The notes: generated by a model not told the origin, from the sequence alone. A stretch of 64,000 nucleotides of DNA from Flavobacterium fluviale (GCF_003312915.1 NZ_CP030261.1:558001-622000); one strand, 5' to 3'. Positions 44,677 to 53,429 are shown, counted from the first letter of the stretch. Made by a program: numbers and translations.

Positions 44677-44940
44677 ATGTTTTACACTTATATTTTATAT
44701 TCTTCTTCACTGAATAAGTATTATACTGGATCTTGCCAAAATATCGAACAACGTCTAAATGATCATTTAAACAGCAGAAGTAAATTTACAAGAACAGTTA
44801 AGGACTGGGAAATAAAATATTTCGAAACTTTTCATACAAGAAGTGAAGCTTACCAAAGAGAAATGCAAATTAAAAAAATGAAAATTAAAAAAATGAAAAG
44901 TAGAAAATACATTGAGAATCTTATAGCTATAAAAGGCTAA
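44677..44940 (+). CDS. GIY-YIG nuclease family protein
   Basis: An 87-residue single-domain protein from ATG 44677. Upstream in-frame codons run through the tRNA terminator. GIY-type strands appear as YTYILYSS and YYTGSC, with Arg in QRLNDH and the metal-binding Glu in YQREMQIKK, as in the Slx4/UvrC-like GIY-YIG fold. Such short proteins are often labelled excinuclease ABC subunit C. An exact 15-bp tandem duplication (44869-44883, 44884-44898) repeats IKKMK. It is flanked by tRNA-derived direct repeats and probably acts as the cassette's nuclease (inference). Confidence 0.88.
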   Translation: MFYTYILYSSSLNKYYTGSCQNIEQRLNDHLNSRSKFTRTVKDWEIKYFETFHTRSEAYQREMQIKKMKIKKMKSRKYIENLIAIKG

Positions 44941-44962
44941 AGTATCCCGATGGATCGGGAGT

Positions 44963-44992
44963 GTGACCGGTTCGAATCCGGTATTCTCCACT
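44963..44992 (+). pseudogene. Duplicated 3' end of tRNA-Ala
   Basis: GTGACCGGTTCGAATCCGGT and the following ten bases are identical to 44583-44612. They contain the T-arm and 3' acceptor strand but no 5' part, so this cannot be a tRNA. It is best read as the displaced original end of the tRNA gene. Confidence 0.85.
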
Positions 44993-45001
44993 TAAACGTT
45001 T

Positions 45002-45033
45002 AAACCCTTGTAAAACTTAATTTACAAGGGTTT
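45002..45033 (+). terminator. Second tRNA-proximal terminator
   Basis: A 13-bp stem AAACCCTTGTAAA / TTTACAAGGGTTT (45002-45014 with 45021-45033) is followed by T-rich sequence. It follows the duplicated tRNA 3' end and may be the ancestral terminator of tRNA-Ala. Confidence 0.85.
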
Positions 45034-45058
45034 TTATTTTTACTACATGGACTCTAAA

Positions 45059-45235
45059 TTATTTTTCATTCGCCGAATCCTCAGCATTTACATCGTCTTT
45101 ATCTGTTTTATTGAAATTGTTATTGAGCAAATTTTCCAATTTCTTTTTTTCTTTTAGATTTTTTCTGATTGTCAAAACAACCAAAATCACAACCAAGATT
45201 GCAACAATTCCTATTATATTCCAATTAATATCCAT
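45059..45235 (-). CDS. Small membrane protein, 58 residues
   Basis: The frame encodes one N-terminal transmembrane helix (about 7-23, IIGIVAILVVILVVLTI). A basic stop-transfer RKNLKEKKK and a polar acidic tail (about 45-58, DKDDVNAEDSANEK) follow. Positive charges after the helix favour the C-terminus in the cytosol. The topology and codon pattern look genuine, although it is too short for similarity judgement. No function is known. It lies just after the tRNA locus on the opposite strand. Confidence 0.65.
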   Translation of the reverse strand: MDINWNIIGIVAILVVILVVLTIRKNLKEKKKLENLLNNNFNKTDKDDVNAEDSANEK

Positions 45236-45396
45236 AACTCCTAATTTTAAATAAATGTAAAGATTTTAACTAATAAGCGTATTATTAAAAGGTTAAGTAT
45301 TTCTTTAAAGTTAAACAATGCCAATTCCCGAAATTTTTCTTTATTTTTATTTTTGACAAAATCTAAACAAGTAAACCTTTCGGACAATAAAAACAA

Positions 45397-45849
45397 ATGG
45401 AGCAAACCTTAAAAATTAAATTATTCCCTCTATTGCTAAAACTTACTATAACCGCGATTATAATTTTCATCGTTACTTTTATACAAATTTACTGGGCAAT
45501 GGGAAGCCTTTCTGAAAGAAGTTCAAGCAGCTGTCTCGACTGTTCTTTTTCTTATGACGGTTATTTAATGTCTTTCATTTCTTCAATTTTATTATCAATA
45601 GTTTTTCGGTTTCTTTCTTTCCTTAAAAACAGCTATTCAATAATTTTTCTTCAATTATTATTCTTAATTTCAATATGGTTTTTCTGGAATTACAGCATTT
45701 TTGTTGATCGAGAATCTTCGTGGAGCACATTTCTATTTACAGAAGAATTGCTTCATACGCTTACATTGTCATTTTTACCTATTTCCATTTTATCTATAAT
45801 TACAGTATTTACTTTACATTATATTCTAAAAAAGTATGAGTCGAAATAA
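45397..45849 (+). CDS. Hypothetical membrane protein
   Basis: A 150-residue protein with four hydrophobic helices near 11-33, 52-70, 80-97 and 115-140, and a Ser/Cys-containing loop (RSSSSCLDCSFSYDGY) between the first two. No family recognised. It is flanked by the 58-residue gene and another unknown gene; these and the next two genes form a stretch without recognisable function. Confidence 0.7.
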   Translation: MEQTLKIKLFPLLLKLTITAIIIFIVTFIQIYWAMGSLSERSSSSCLDCSFSYDGYLMSFISSILLSIVFRFLSFLKNSYSIIFLQLLFLISIWFFWNYSIFVDRESSWSTFLFTEELLHTLTLSFLPISILSIITVFTLHYILKKYESK

Positions 45850-45967
45850 AAAATAGTATTGAGATTCGATCTCATTATCATTCTATTTCTTTTATATAAA
45901 TTTCAAAATAATCATTTTAAAAACAAACCGCTGATTGTTTAATTATGTTTCATTAAAATCTTAAATA

Positions 45968-46528
45968 ATGTCTGAATTAAGTTCTTTATTCTCTAAAGTA
46001 AAAATCACAAAAACGCAGCTAGAAAATTTTTTAAAAAGCGCTCCCGAAAAACCAATCTTAAACGACAACTGGCAAAAATGGTGGGACAGCCGTGAAATGT
46101 ATTCTAAAATGGATTTAACGCCAGAATATCTTCATTCCTACAATGACAAAACGAATCAGGAGGTTCTTGAGGGATGGATTGAATACAAACAAGCAATGGC
46201 TTTTTCAGACTATGATGTAACGAAAGAAGAATGGCAATGGGGATTGTTGTTTTTCAGCGAAAATTATGTTGAAATGCTGCCTATGCTTGCTTTTATCGTC
46301 AGTATGGAAAAATTCGTTACCGAAAGCACGGAAAACAGAGCAATAGTTTACCCATACTTTTGGGGAGACAGCAATGTTGATGCTTATATTTATTTTGAAA
46401 ATGGAAAAGCGGTATTAAGTCCGCAAGTAAAAAGCATTTCTGATGTGAATTCAGCTCTAATGGAAAATACTATAGTTTGTCTGGATCAAAAATGGGAGGA
46501 TTTGTCTAAAAACATGGAAATGGATTAA
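45968..46528 (+). CDS. Hypothetical soluble protein
   Basis: A 186-residue protein without signal or membrane segment. It is rich in Trp and acidic residues (WQKWWDSREMYSKMD, EEWQWGLLFFSENYVEM). It has an alpha/beta look and a size like the small soluble immunity or SMI-type proteins, but no toxin gene is nearby. Function unknown. Confidence 0.7.
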   Translation: MSELSSLFSKVKITKTQLENFLKSAPEKPILNDNWQKWWDSREMYSKMDLTPEYLHSYNDKTNQEVLEGWIEYKQAMAFSDYDVTKEEWQWGLLFFSENYVEMLPMLAFIVSMEKFVTESTENRAIVYPYFWGDSNVDAYIYFENGKAVLSPQVKSISDVNSALMENTIVCLDQKWEDLSKNMEMD

Positions 46529-46583
46529 ATCCGAAGCATTTAAAGTCGATAGTGCGGATTTGAAAAAAAATTTTAAATCATTA

Positions 46584-47048
46584 TCAAACTTCTTCCTTCA
46601 TGTATTTTATATAATACTTCAAAAAGTACAAAGGAAAAAATGCCCCAGTAACTGGAATGTATATACCCCAAAAAGCCTCATCATAATTCATAATCTGCTT
46701 TTGTACAATCATTAATAAAATAGAGATAAGAATAGGAAATATGTAGTAAGTTCTTTTTTCGTTTTCTCTATCAAAATAAATAAATATTGACGAAAGGAAT
46801 AAAAGGGCATACAAGAACAGATTAAACATAGAAATCAGAATCAATCCTCTATCACTGTATTTGTAATAAAAATAGGTTAAGAATAGTAATAAAATAAATC
46901 CAACGACAAAGTTTGGAATCAAAAACGATCCCCATTTATAGCTCATAAAAGCATAAAAGACAAAAAAGAATAACAAGAAAAAATAATTCCACATAACTTT
47001 TAAACTTTCATTTAAAAAAATCTTTAAGTCTTCGCTTCTTCGTGTCAA
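46584..47048 (-). CDS. Hypothetical membrane protein
   Basis: A 154-residue protein with about four or five hydrophobic helices (near 20-38, 42-60, 66-92, 98-115 and 125-145). The first 18 residues are hydrophilic; an internal ATG near 46994 (MWNYFF) is an alternative start. It has no family motif. It lies head to tail after a lipoprotein gene on the same strand, 75 bases away. Confidence 0.65.
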   Translation of the reverse strand: MTRRSEDLKIFLNESLKVMWNYFFLLFFFVFYAFMSYKWGSFLIPNFVVGFILLLFLTYFYYKYSDRGLILISMFNLFLYALLFLSSIFIYFDRENEKRTYYIFPILISILLMIVQKQIMNYDEAFWGIYIPVTGAFFPLYFLKYYIKYMKEEV

Positions 47049-47122
47049 GAAATCTACCTCAACAAAAACCGAACGAAGTTCAAATCAATTTTAGTTAAAG
47101 CTAATAACAGAGATTCTTCTTT

Positions 47123-48151
47123 TTATTCATATTCAAACACCGTAATATCCTGAGTATAATTAAATCCGGCCGCATCGTACTTTATTAAATAACCGTCTGT
47201 GTCATAAAAGTATTTTGGAACAGATTCAAACTGAAGCTGCCAAGTTCCGTTATAAAGAATCTGAGAATTTATTTTAACAACATGCAGGTAACTATTGTCA
47301 ATTCTATAGTAAGGCTCCTTGTTATAAACTCCAGCTTTTGTTGGATCAAATGTATACGTTACATAACTGGTTAAAGTCTCCGTTTGATCAGTCGGGTTAA
47401 TACTCAGCCAATTTTTAACATAATTTCTATCATCCAGATAAATATAAGTGTAATGCATATGTGGCTGTCGTCCATTTGGTGTCATCATATAGAAATATAC
47501 ACTTTGTATTCGATCTAAATCGTCATAACTGTATTCATAACTAACAAATCCGTTTTGTTCAATTTTTTTATCAATTAACCCTTTACTGTTGTAGGTAAAA
47601 GTACCTCCATATAAATATGATGATACCATTTTATTAAGAACTCCATCTGCATTATATTCAAAATTGAAATTTTCAGGATTGGACTTAAAACCATTGTTAG
47701 TATAAACTTTCCCTGTGACAATTTCTGTTAATTGTCCTAAAGCATTGTACTTATATTCAAGTTCAAAATTACGTGCTGTTTCCTTATTCAATTCTACTTC
47801 AGCACTATCATAAAGATTTTCTGAAGGCAGATTCAAATATTCTGAACGTTCCATATTTAAGTGATAATTGTAAAAAACTCCCATATAATTTTGAGGAAAC
47901 CATATCGATCTTACAACACGTTTTAATTCAGCTGTTCCTTTTGCCGTTTTCTTTACCGTACTATTTGTGTTAACAATTGCCGGCTTCATCAATTCAGATT
48001 TCGGAAGTATTGGACCCGTTGGCGTTGGTTTTGGGTCTTCTGGCACAACCACGACGGGTTTCTCGGGCTCTGCTTCATCATTTGAACAACTGCTCATTGT
48101 GATTTGAAACAGGGCAGTAACTAAAAATAGTTTAAGTAATTTTATCTTCAT
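47123..48151 (-). CDS. Lipoprotein with YD-like repeats
   Basis: A 342-residue lipoprotein with a lipobox ending MSSC (Cys22), followed by an Asp/Glu/Pro-rich linker (EPEKPVVVVPEDPKPTPTGP). The body contains motifs such as YKYNALGQLTEI, FEYNADGVLNKM, YNSKGLIDKKI and YSYDDLDRIQSV. These match the short YD/RHS-type strand repeats common in Bacteroidota surface lipoproteins. There is no toxin C-terminus, so it is not an RHS polymorphic toxin. Probably a surface or periplasmic protein of unknown role. Confidence 0.75.
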   Translation of the reverse strand: MKIKLLKLFLVTALFQITMSSCSNDEAEPEKPVVVVPEDPKPTPTGPILPKSELMKPAIVNTNSTVKKTAKGTAELKRVVRSIWFPQNYMGVFYNYHLNMERSEYLNLPSENLYDSAEVELNKETARNFELEYKYNALGQLTEIVTGKVYTNNGFKSNPENFNFEYNADGVLNKMVSSYLYGGTFTYNSKGLIDKKIEQNGFVSYEYSYDDLDRIQSVYFYMMTPNGRQPHMHYTYIYLDDRNYVKNWLSINPTDQTETLTSYVTYTFDPTKAGVYNKEPYYRIDNSYLHVVKINSQILYNGTWQLQFESVPKYFYDTDGYLIKYDAAGFNYTQDITVFEYE

Positions 48152-48246
48152 ATGTTATTATTTAAAATCTATTACAGATTTATTTGTCTAAATTTCAACG
48201 AATTTAGCATTAATAATCAAAACCTTAGAACGCCAGTTCAAAAAAT

Positions 48247-49203
48247 CTACCTCAACAAAAATCCCATTCGAATCGATCCATAAAAATAACCGCGATTTGT
48301 GTCATTAACATCGCCTTTTAGTTCGCGTCCTCGGTAAAGGAAAGAATAGGAAATGTTGAAATTATTATAGCGGTATTTTAAACCAGCTTCACCATTAAAG
48401 CGAAGCGGCACCAAATCAAAAGTAATTGGACTTGTATCGTTAAACATACTTCCTTCTATTGTCGCATCGTATAACTGATAATTAACACTTGGCGCCATAT
48501 AAAAATAAAACTCTCTGAAATTGGACTGTGCTTCTGAACTTATAGAAGCATCGTGCATATTCGAATCGTAAATCGGAATCAAACTTTTAAAACCGAATCT
48601 AGCCATAAATCCTGTGGAAACGCCTGTAAAAATAGTTCCCAAATTAGCTTCTGACTGAAAATGAAGATCTACAAAATCATTGTGCTTTGATGGAAACATT
48701 TTTTTCGAATACATGACATGAGCTTGTAAACCTAAAGCATTGTGAATTTGATTTTCCCAGCCATATACTTTTTTGTAACCAATGATTTTATGAAATCCTT
48801 CCTGTAATTCCTGCCCGAGAGCATTTGGCCCCACAAAACCTAATTGAAAATCGGTCTTTAAAACAGATTCGCTTTTATAAAAGAAACTTTTCCCTGCTTC
48901 GGCAAAAAGATATCCGGCAAAAGGGCGATCGTTTATATCAACTGCTTCTTCATTAATAAACCTCGGATTGTAAAGATATTGCCCAATTCTAAATTCGGTT
49001 ATTTCTTTACTAATTTTTTCGTTGTTATTTTGAGTTATAAATCGGTAAAAAAGCTCTAAACCATTGGTATAATACATGTCATTTTTAGACGATGTATATA
49101 AATCATTATCTGATATAAAACCAATTTCTGAAGTTTTTCCTTGTCCAAAAGTCAACGCTGCTGTTAAAATCAGAAAAGCAAAAAATATTCTTTTACTTCT
49201 CAT
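48247..49203 (-). CDS. Lipid A deacylase LpxR family protein
   Basis: A 318-residue secreted protein with a signal peptide (about 1-20). FISDNDLYTSSKNDMYYTNG (about 29-48) is the family hallmark of DUF2219/LpxR, whose active-site Asn, Asp and Tyr lie in this first strand region. The sequence then alternates in amphipathic strands and ends in GYFYGSIRMGFLLR, as outer-membrane barrels do. LpxR removes the 3'-acyloxyacyl chain of lipid A. Its start overlaps the end of mtgA by 11 bases, so the two are co-expressed. Confidence 0.85.
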   Translation of the reverse strand: MRSKRIFFAFLILTAALTFGQGKTSEIGFISDNDLYTSSKNDMYYTNGLELFYRFITQNNNEKISKEITEFRIGQYLYNPRFINEEAVDINDRPFAGYLFAEAGKSFFYKSESVLKTDFQLGFVGPNALGQELQEGFHKIIGYKKVYGWENQIHNALGLQAHVMYSKKMFPSKHNDFVDLHFQSEANLGTIFTGVSTGFMARFGFKSLIPIYDSNMHDASISSEAQSNFREFYFYMAPSVNYQLYDATIEGSMFNDTSPITFDLVPLRFNGEAGLKYRYNNFNISYSFLYRGRELKGDVNDTNRGYFYGSIRMGFLLR

Positions 49204-49978
49204 TCCCCTTATAATTTACTTTTTTTCCCACGTATCGCATTTCGCGTACAATTCGTTCTTTTCTTCTATTAATATAACTTGAAGAACCTGTAGCTTTAAA
49301 TTTTCTCGGATTTGGAAGAATGGCCGCAATTCCTGCCGCCTGCATTGGTGTTAAACTCGAAGCGTCTCGACGGTACCAGTGTTCTGTTGCTGCATACGCG
49401 CCGTAAACACCGTCGCCCATTTCAATACTATTGAGGTAAACTTCCATGATGCGTTCTTTTCCCCAAATTAATTCTATTAAAACTGTAAAATAAGCTTCGA
49501 GACCTTTACGCAAATAACTTTTTCCCTGCCATAAAAAGACATTTTTGGCGGTTTGCTGCGAAATCGTGCTTCCACCTCGAATTCGGCGCCCTCGTTCATT
49601 GCTTTTATAGGCTTTTTGAAGTGCTTTAAAATCAAAGCCATTATGTGTTAAGAAAGTGGCATCTTCACTGGCAATAACCGCTTTTTGCAGATTCATTGAA
49701 ATTTTATCAAGCGGCTCCCAATCGTGATCGAAATAAACTTCCTTTCCTCCCAATTTATTTTCGATTGCGCGAATAATCATTAAGGGTGTAAAAGGAACGG
49801 GCACATATTTAAAAAATATAACCGAACCAATTGATAATCCGAAAAACCATAAAGCTGCTTTTATAAAAAACCACTTAATTTTTTCTCCCAAAGATCGATT
49901 TCCTTTTTTAGGAGATGATTTTGGTTTGGGTTTCGCTGCGGTTGTTTTTTTTGGTGCTGGTTTTTTGGGTGCTGCCAT
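49193..49978 (-). CDS. mtgA: Monofunctional biosynthetic peptidoglycan transglycosylase
   Basis: A 261-residue enzyme from ATG 49978; the longer frame only reads back through the preceding gene. A basic Lys/Pro-rich N-terminus precedes one transmembrane helix (about 36-58) and a GT51 domain with ASEDATFLTHNGFD (catalytic Glu) and RGGSTISQQTAKNVFLW. It polymerises lipid II into glycan strands on the periplasmic face. There is no transpeptidase domain, so it is the MtgA type. The start overlaps the FAD oxidoreductase stop by one base. Confidence 0.94.
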   Translation of the reverse strand: MAAPKKPAPKKTTAAKPKPKSSPKKGNRSLGEKIKWFFIKAALWFFGLSIGSVIFFKYVPVPFTPLMIIRAIENKLGGKEVYFDHDWEPLDKISMNLQKAVIASEDATFLTHNGFDFKALQKAYKSNERGRRIRGGSTISQQTAKNVFLWQGKSYLRKGLEAYFTVLIELIWGKERIMEVYLNSIEMGDGVYGAYAATEHWYRRDASSLTPMQAAGIAAILPNPRKFKATGSSSYINRRKERIVREMRYVGKKVNYKGNEK

Positions 49979-51090
49979 TATATTAAATCTGCTAATTCTG
50001 TTCCTATTAAACTGCCTATTGCCACTCCCATTCCGCCTAAACGCACTCCACAAAACACGTTTTCAGACAGTTGAGAAACAACAGGGTTTTTACTATTTCC
50101 GACTCCCATAATGCCGCTCCATCGGTGCGCGATTTGAAAATCCTGATTTGGTAAAATTACATTTTTCAGCAAATCTTCCAATTTATTTTGAACAATTTTA
50201 GTTTGTCCAAATTCGGTCGTAGTTTCTGCTTCAAAATCTAAATTTCGTCCTCCTCCCAATAAAATTCGATTATCGATATTTCTAAAATAATAATAACCGC
50301 GATCTAAATGAAACGTTCCCCTGATATCTAAATTGTTAATGGGTTCTGTAATTAAAACTTGTGCCCTTGCCGGTTTTACAGCTCCGCTGGTTAGAGATCC
50401 CGCAAAACCATTTGTTGCAAAAAGTAATTTATGGGTTTTAAAACTAAAATCTTTCAGAACAACTTCAACATGATTTCCTGCATCTGCATAAGAAGTTACC
50501 GTTTGCTGATTTAGAATTAAAATATTGGCAGCAACTGCTTGTTTCAATAATTCCTGCATCATATTTCCGGTATCAATCTGTGCTTCAAACGGATTAAAAA
50601 TCAAATATTCCTGAATATTTCCAAATCCGAAACGGTCTATTTCTTTAGAAAAAACATCTGCTTTGAAAAGTGGTTTTAGCACTTCATTAATAAAAGGAAT
50701 TTTGGAAATACATTCATTGAATCCGAATTCATCTTCTTTCAAAAATAATTCATATCCGCCGTAAGGCTTAAAGTCAATTGCTGTATCTCCTAATCTTTTT
50801 CGAAGCAGCTGCAAACCTTTCCATCGCTTTTCAATTAAATGCACGACATCATCTTCCGAATGGGTTTTTAAATCTTCCATAATTTCAGAAAGACTTCCGA
50901 AACAGGCAAAACCAGCATTTTTTGTGCTTGCACCTTGTGGCAAAATACCTCTTTCGAGAACCAGAATTTTAGCCGTCGGAAATCTTTCGCGCAAGCGCAA
51001 TGCCGTATGCAGGCCAACGATTCCGCTTCCTACAATTGTATAATCCACATTCGTGAACCAGTTTTTTAGTTCCCAATAGCTTAATTCCAT
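49978..51090 (-). CDS. FAD-dependent oxidoreductase (DAO family)
   Basis: A 370-residue protein from ATG 51090; the longer reading through the TTGGAATT repeats to 51219 is not protein-like. An N-terminal Rossmann FAD fold is seen as YTIVGSGIVGLHTALRL with GxGxxG, then NAGFACFGS. The C-terminal SGIMGVGNSKNPVV and GVRLGGMGVAIG complete a DAO-type fold. Members oxidise amino acids or related amines with FAD. The substrate is unknown. It is coupled by a one-base overlap to mtgA. Confidence 0.88.
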   Translation of the reverse strand: MELSYWELKNWFTNVDYTIVGSGIVGLHTALRLRERFPTAKILVLERGILPQGASTKNAGFACFGSLSEIMEDLKTHSEDDVVHLIEKRWKGLQLLRKRLGDTAIDFKPYGGYELFLKEDEFGFNECISKIPFINEVLKPLFKADVFSKEIDRFGFGNIQEYLIFNPFEAQIDTGNMMQELLKQAVAANILILNQQTVTSYADAGNHVEVVLKDFSFKTHKLLFATNGFAGSLTSGAVKPARAQVLITEPINNLDIRGTFHLDRGYYYFRNIDNRILLGGGRNLDFEAETTTEFGQTKIVQNKLEDLLKNVILPNQDFQIAHRWSGIMGVGNSKNPVVSQLSENVFCGVRLGGMGVAIGSLIGTELADLI

Positions 51091-51310
51091 TTTTTTTAAA
51101 TTCCAATATTGGGTTAAATTACAATTTTTTAAATTCTGAATTTTAAATAAATTCCAATATTTTATTCCAAGGCTTCGGGACCAAATTTCGATTTTTCTCT
51201 TTAAATTTTCAATCACCACAATTTTTGGAATTTGGTCCCGAACCCTCGGGATAAAACATTGGAACTTTTAACATTTTTTGGGATTTGGAATTTAAAAGAT
51301 TGGAATTTTA
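51091..51310. repeat. Cluster of TTGGAATT words and TCCCGA palindromes
   Basis: The gap between the FAD oxidoreductase and the S9 peptidase carries several AATTCCAATATTGG / TTGGAATT words, a TCCCGAACCCTCGGGA palindrome (51236-51251) and a decayed copy (51165-51180). It contains no gene. Frames through it are artefacts. Confidence 0.65.
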
Positions 51311-51352
51311 TTGTTGTATTTTTAGCGCCACAAAAAATAGAATAATTTGATT

Positions 51353-53254
51353 ATGAAAAAAGTAGTATTAACAACCTTAATAATGATGAGTTTAAACGCT
51401 ATCGGACAGAATGTTATGTCACCGGAATTGTTATGGAAATTAGGAAGAGTGACACCTCTTGGCATTTCTAAAGATGCAAAAAATGTTATTTTTAAAGTTT
51501 CTACGCCTTCGGTAGAAGAAAATAAATCGACTTCTAAAATTTACACAATTCCTGTAAATGGAGGAAATGCAGTTGAAATTAAGGATACAAAATATATCTT
51601 GGCTGATAAAAACATTTCGCCAGACGGAAAATTTATCGTTTACAATGAAGAAGTAAAAATCGATAAAGTTTTAGGAAAAGATTTTTATCCAAAATTAACC
51701 AAATCTGATGCGCAAATTTATGATGGTTTAGATTACCGTCACTGGGATACTTGGAACGAGGGAAAATTTAATCACGTTTTTTATAAAGAAAACAAAGACG
51801 GTGCAAAAGGAATCGACATCCTGAAAGGTGAAACTTTTGATTCTCCGCAAAAACCTTTTGGCGGTGACGAAGATTACATCTGGTCGCCAGATAGCAAAAG
51901 CATTTTTTACGTATGCAAGAAAAAAGCAGGAACAGCTTATGCGATTTCTACCAATACAGATATTTATGAGTACAATTTAGAAACTCAAAAAACCACTAAT
52001 AAAACCGAGGGTAATTTAGGTTACGATACGGCGCCTCAATTTTCTCCAACAGGAAATTTAACTTGGCTGCAAATGAAACGTGACGGTTACGAGTCTGATA
52101 AAAACGATATTATTGTTGAGTTTAAAGGAATCAAAACTAACTTAACAGCAAACTGGGACGGAACTGTAGATAATTTTATCTGGAGTAAAGACGGAAAAAC
52201 AGTTTTCTTTGTAGCTCCAATTGACGGAACAAAACAACTTTTCTCTGTTAATTTTCCTGGTTTGACTAAAATCGCAATCAATGTTCGCCAGTTGACAAAC
52301 GGAGATTTTGATGTGAATGATTTAGTAGGTTTTTCTGGAGATGACATTATTGTTACCAGAAGTGACATGAATCATGCTGGAGAGATTTTTTCTTTTAACT
52401 TGAAGAAAAATACTTGGAAACAGCTTTCAAACGTGAATACAGAAACGTACAAGTCTTTAACTTTAAGCAAGACCGAAAAACGTTACGTTACAACTACTGA
52501 TGGCAAAAAAATGCTGGTTTGGGTAATTTTGCCTCCAAATTTTGATGCTTCTAAAAAATATCCAACTTTATTATTCTGTCAAGGCGGACCACAAAGTGCG
52601 TTGACTCAATCATATTCTTTCCGTTGGAATTTCTCTTTGATGGCCGCAAAAGGTTATGTGGTAGTTGCACCAAACCGTCGCGGAATGCCAGGACATGGTG
52701 TTGAATGGAACGAGCAAATTAGTAAAGATTGGGGCGGACAAGTTATGGACGATTATCTTTCGTCAATTGATGATGTTGCTAAAGAAAAATACGTTGACAA
52801 AACTCGTTTAGGTTGTGTTGGTGCTAGTTACGGCGGATATTCTGTGTTTTATCTAGCTGGAATTCACAAAAACCGTTTCAAAACTTTTATCGCTCACGAT
52901 GGTGTTTTCAATACTGTTTCAATGTTAGGAACTACTGAGGAAGTTTTCTTCAACAACTGGGATTTTGGCGGACCTTACTGGGAAAAAGATAATGCTGCAG
53001 CTCAAAAAGCTTATACAACTTTCAATCCTGCAACTTTGGTTCAAAACTGGAATAAACCAATTTTAATTTTCCAAGGAGGTAAAGATTTCCGTGTGCCGAT
53101 CGGACAAGGGCAGGAAGCTTTTCAGGCTGCACAGTTAAGAGGCATTAAAAGCCGTTTTGTTTATTTTCCAGATGAAAACCACTGGGTGTTGAAACCTCAA
53201 AATGCCCAAGTTTGGCAGGGTGAGTTTTTTAAATGGTTAGATGAAACGCTATAA
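51353..53254 (+). CDS. S9 family peptidase (DPP IV/acylaminoacyl peptidase-like)
   Basis: A 633-residue secreted serine peptidase with a signal peptide (about 1-19, MKKVVLTTLIMMSLNAIG). A seven-bladed beta-propeller follows (about 25-370), then an alpha/beta-hydrolase domain. The nucleophile elbow is GASYGGYSVFY, the acid lies near GGKDFRVP and the His in PDENHWV. RRGMPGHGVEWNE is the conserved S9 block. It cleaves short peptides from the N-terminus or at acyl-amino acids. It is monocistronic with its own terminator. Confidence 0.93.
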   Translation: MKKVVLTTLIMMSLNAIGQNVMSPELLWKLGRVTPLGISKDAKNVIFKVSTPSVEENKSTSKIYTIPVNGGNAVEIKDTKYILADKNISPDGKFIVYNEEVKIDKVLGKDFYPKLTKSDAQIYDGLDYRHWDTWNEGKFNHVFYKENKDGAKGIDILKGETFDSPQKPFGGDEDYIWSPDSKSIFYVCKKKAGTAYAISTNTDIYEYNLETQKTTNKTEGNLGYDTAPQFSPTGNLTWLQMKRDGYESDKNDIIVEFKGIKTNLTANWDGTVDNFIWSKDGKTVFFVAPIDGTKQLFSVNFPGLTKIAINVRQLTNGDFDVNDLVGFSGDDIIVTRSDMNHAGEIFSFNLKKNTWKQLSNVNTETYKSLTLSKTEKRYVTTTDGKKMLVWVILPPNFDASKKYPTLLFCQGGPQSALTQSYSFRWNFSLMAAKGYVVVAPNRRGMPGHGVEWNEQISKDWGGQVMDDYLSSIDDVAKEKYVDKTRLGCVGASYGGYSVFYLAGIHKNRFKTFIAHDGVFNTVSMLGTTEEVFFNNWDFGGPYWEKDNAAAQKAYTTFNPATLVQNWNKPILIFQGGKDFRVPIGQGQEAFQAAQLRGIKSRFVYFPDENHWVLKPQNAQVWQGEFFKWLDETL

Positions 53255-53273
53255 TTCATAAAAGGTCAATTTT

Positions 53274-53310
53274 ACAGCCGTAGATTTTACATAATCTACG
53301 GCTGTTTTTA
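53274..53310 (+). terminator. Rho-independent terminator after the S9 peptidase
   Basis: A perfect 13-bp stem ACAGCCGTAGATT / AATCTACGGCTGT (53274-53286 with 53293-53305) with a 6-base loop and a following T run. Confidence 0.92.
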
Positions 53311-53429
53311 TTTGCAGACCTTACAATTATGTAATATATTGGTAAATTTACTCTTCTGTAAAAAGATTTTTTTAGATAAATTGCATTACTTTACAATATT
53401 CCCAAATTTAGAAACATTTTCAGCAAAAT

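Larger units (their letters stand above)
44583..44992 (+). mobile_element. Putative tRNA-targeting GIY-YIG mini-cassette
   Basis: Bounded by identical 30-bp direct repeats (44583-44612 and 44963-44992) made of the tRNA-Ala 3' part plus CT. Between them lie a terminator, a GIY-YIG nuclease gene and a TCCCGA-N4-TCGGGA palindrome. Removing one 380-base unit would leave an intact tRNA-Ala gene followed by the second terminator at 45002. That is the pattern expected of an element that integrates in a tRNA gene and restores its 3' end. Mobility is inferred, not shown. Confidence 0.6.

Noticed and set aside
44767..44991. 74-codon minus-strand frame beginning MENTGFEPVT
   Set aside because: It is the antisense of the duplicated tRNA 3' end and the GIY-YIG gene. 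Similar starts arise wherever tRNA ends are read in antisense.
47123..48151. RHS/YD-repeat toxin
   Set aside because: It has few YD-like units, a lipoprotein signal and no toxin domain or immunity gene. A surface lipoprotein fits better.
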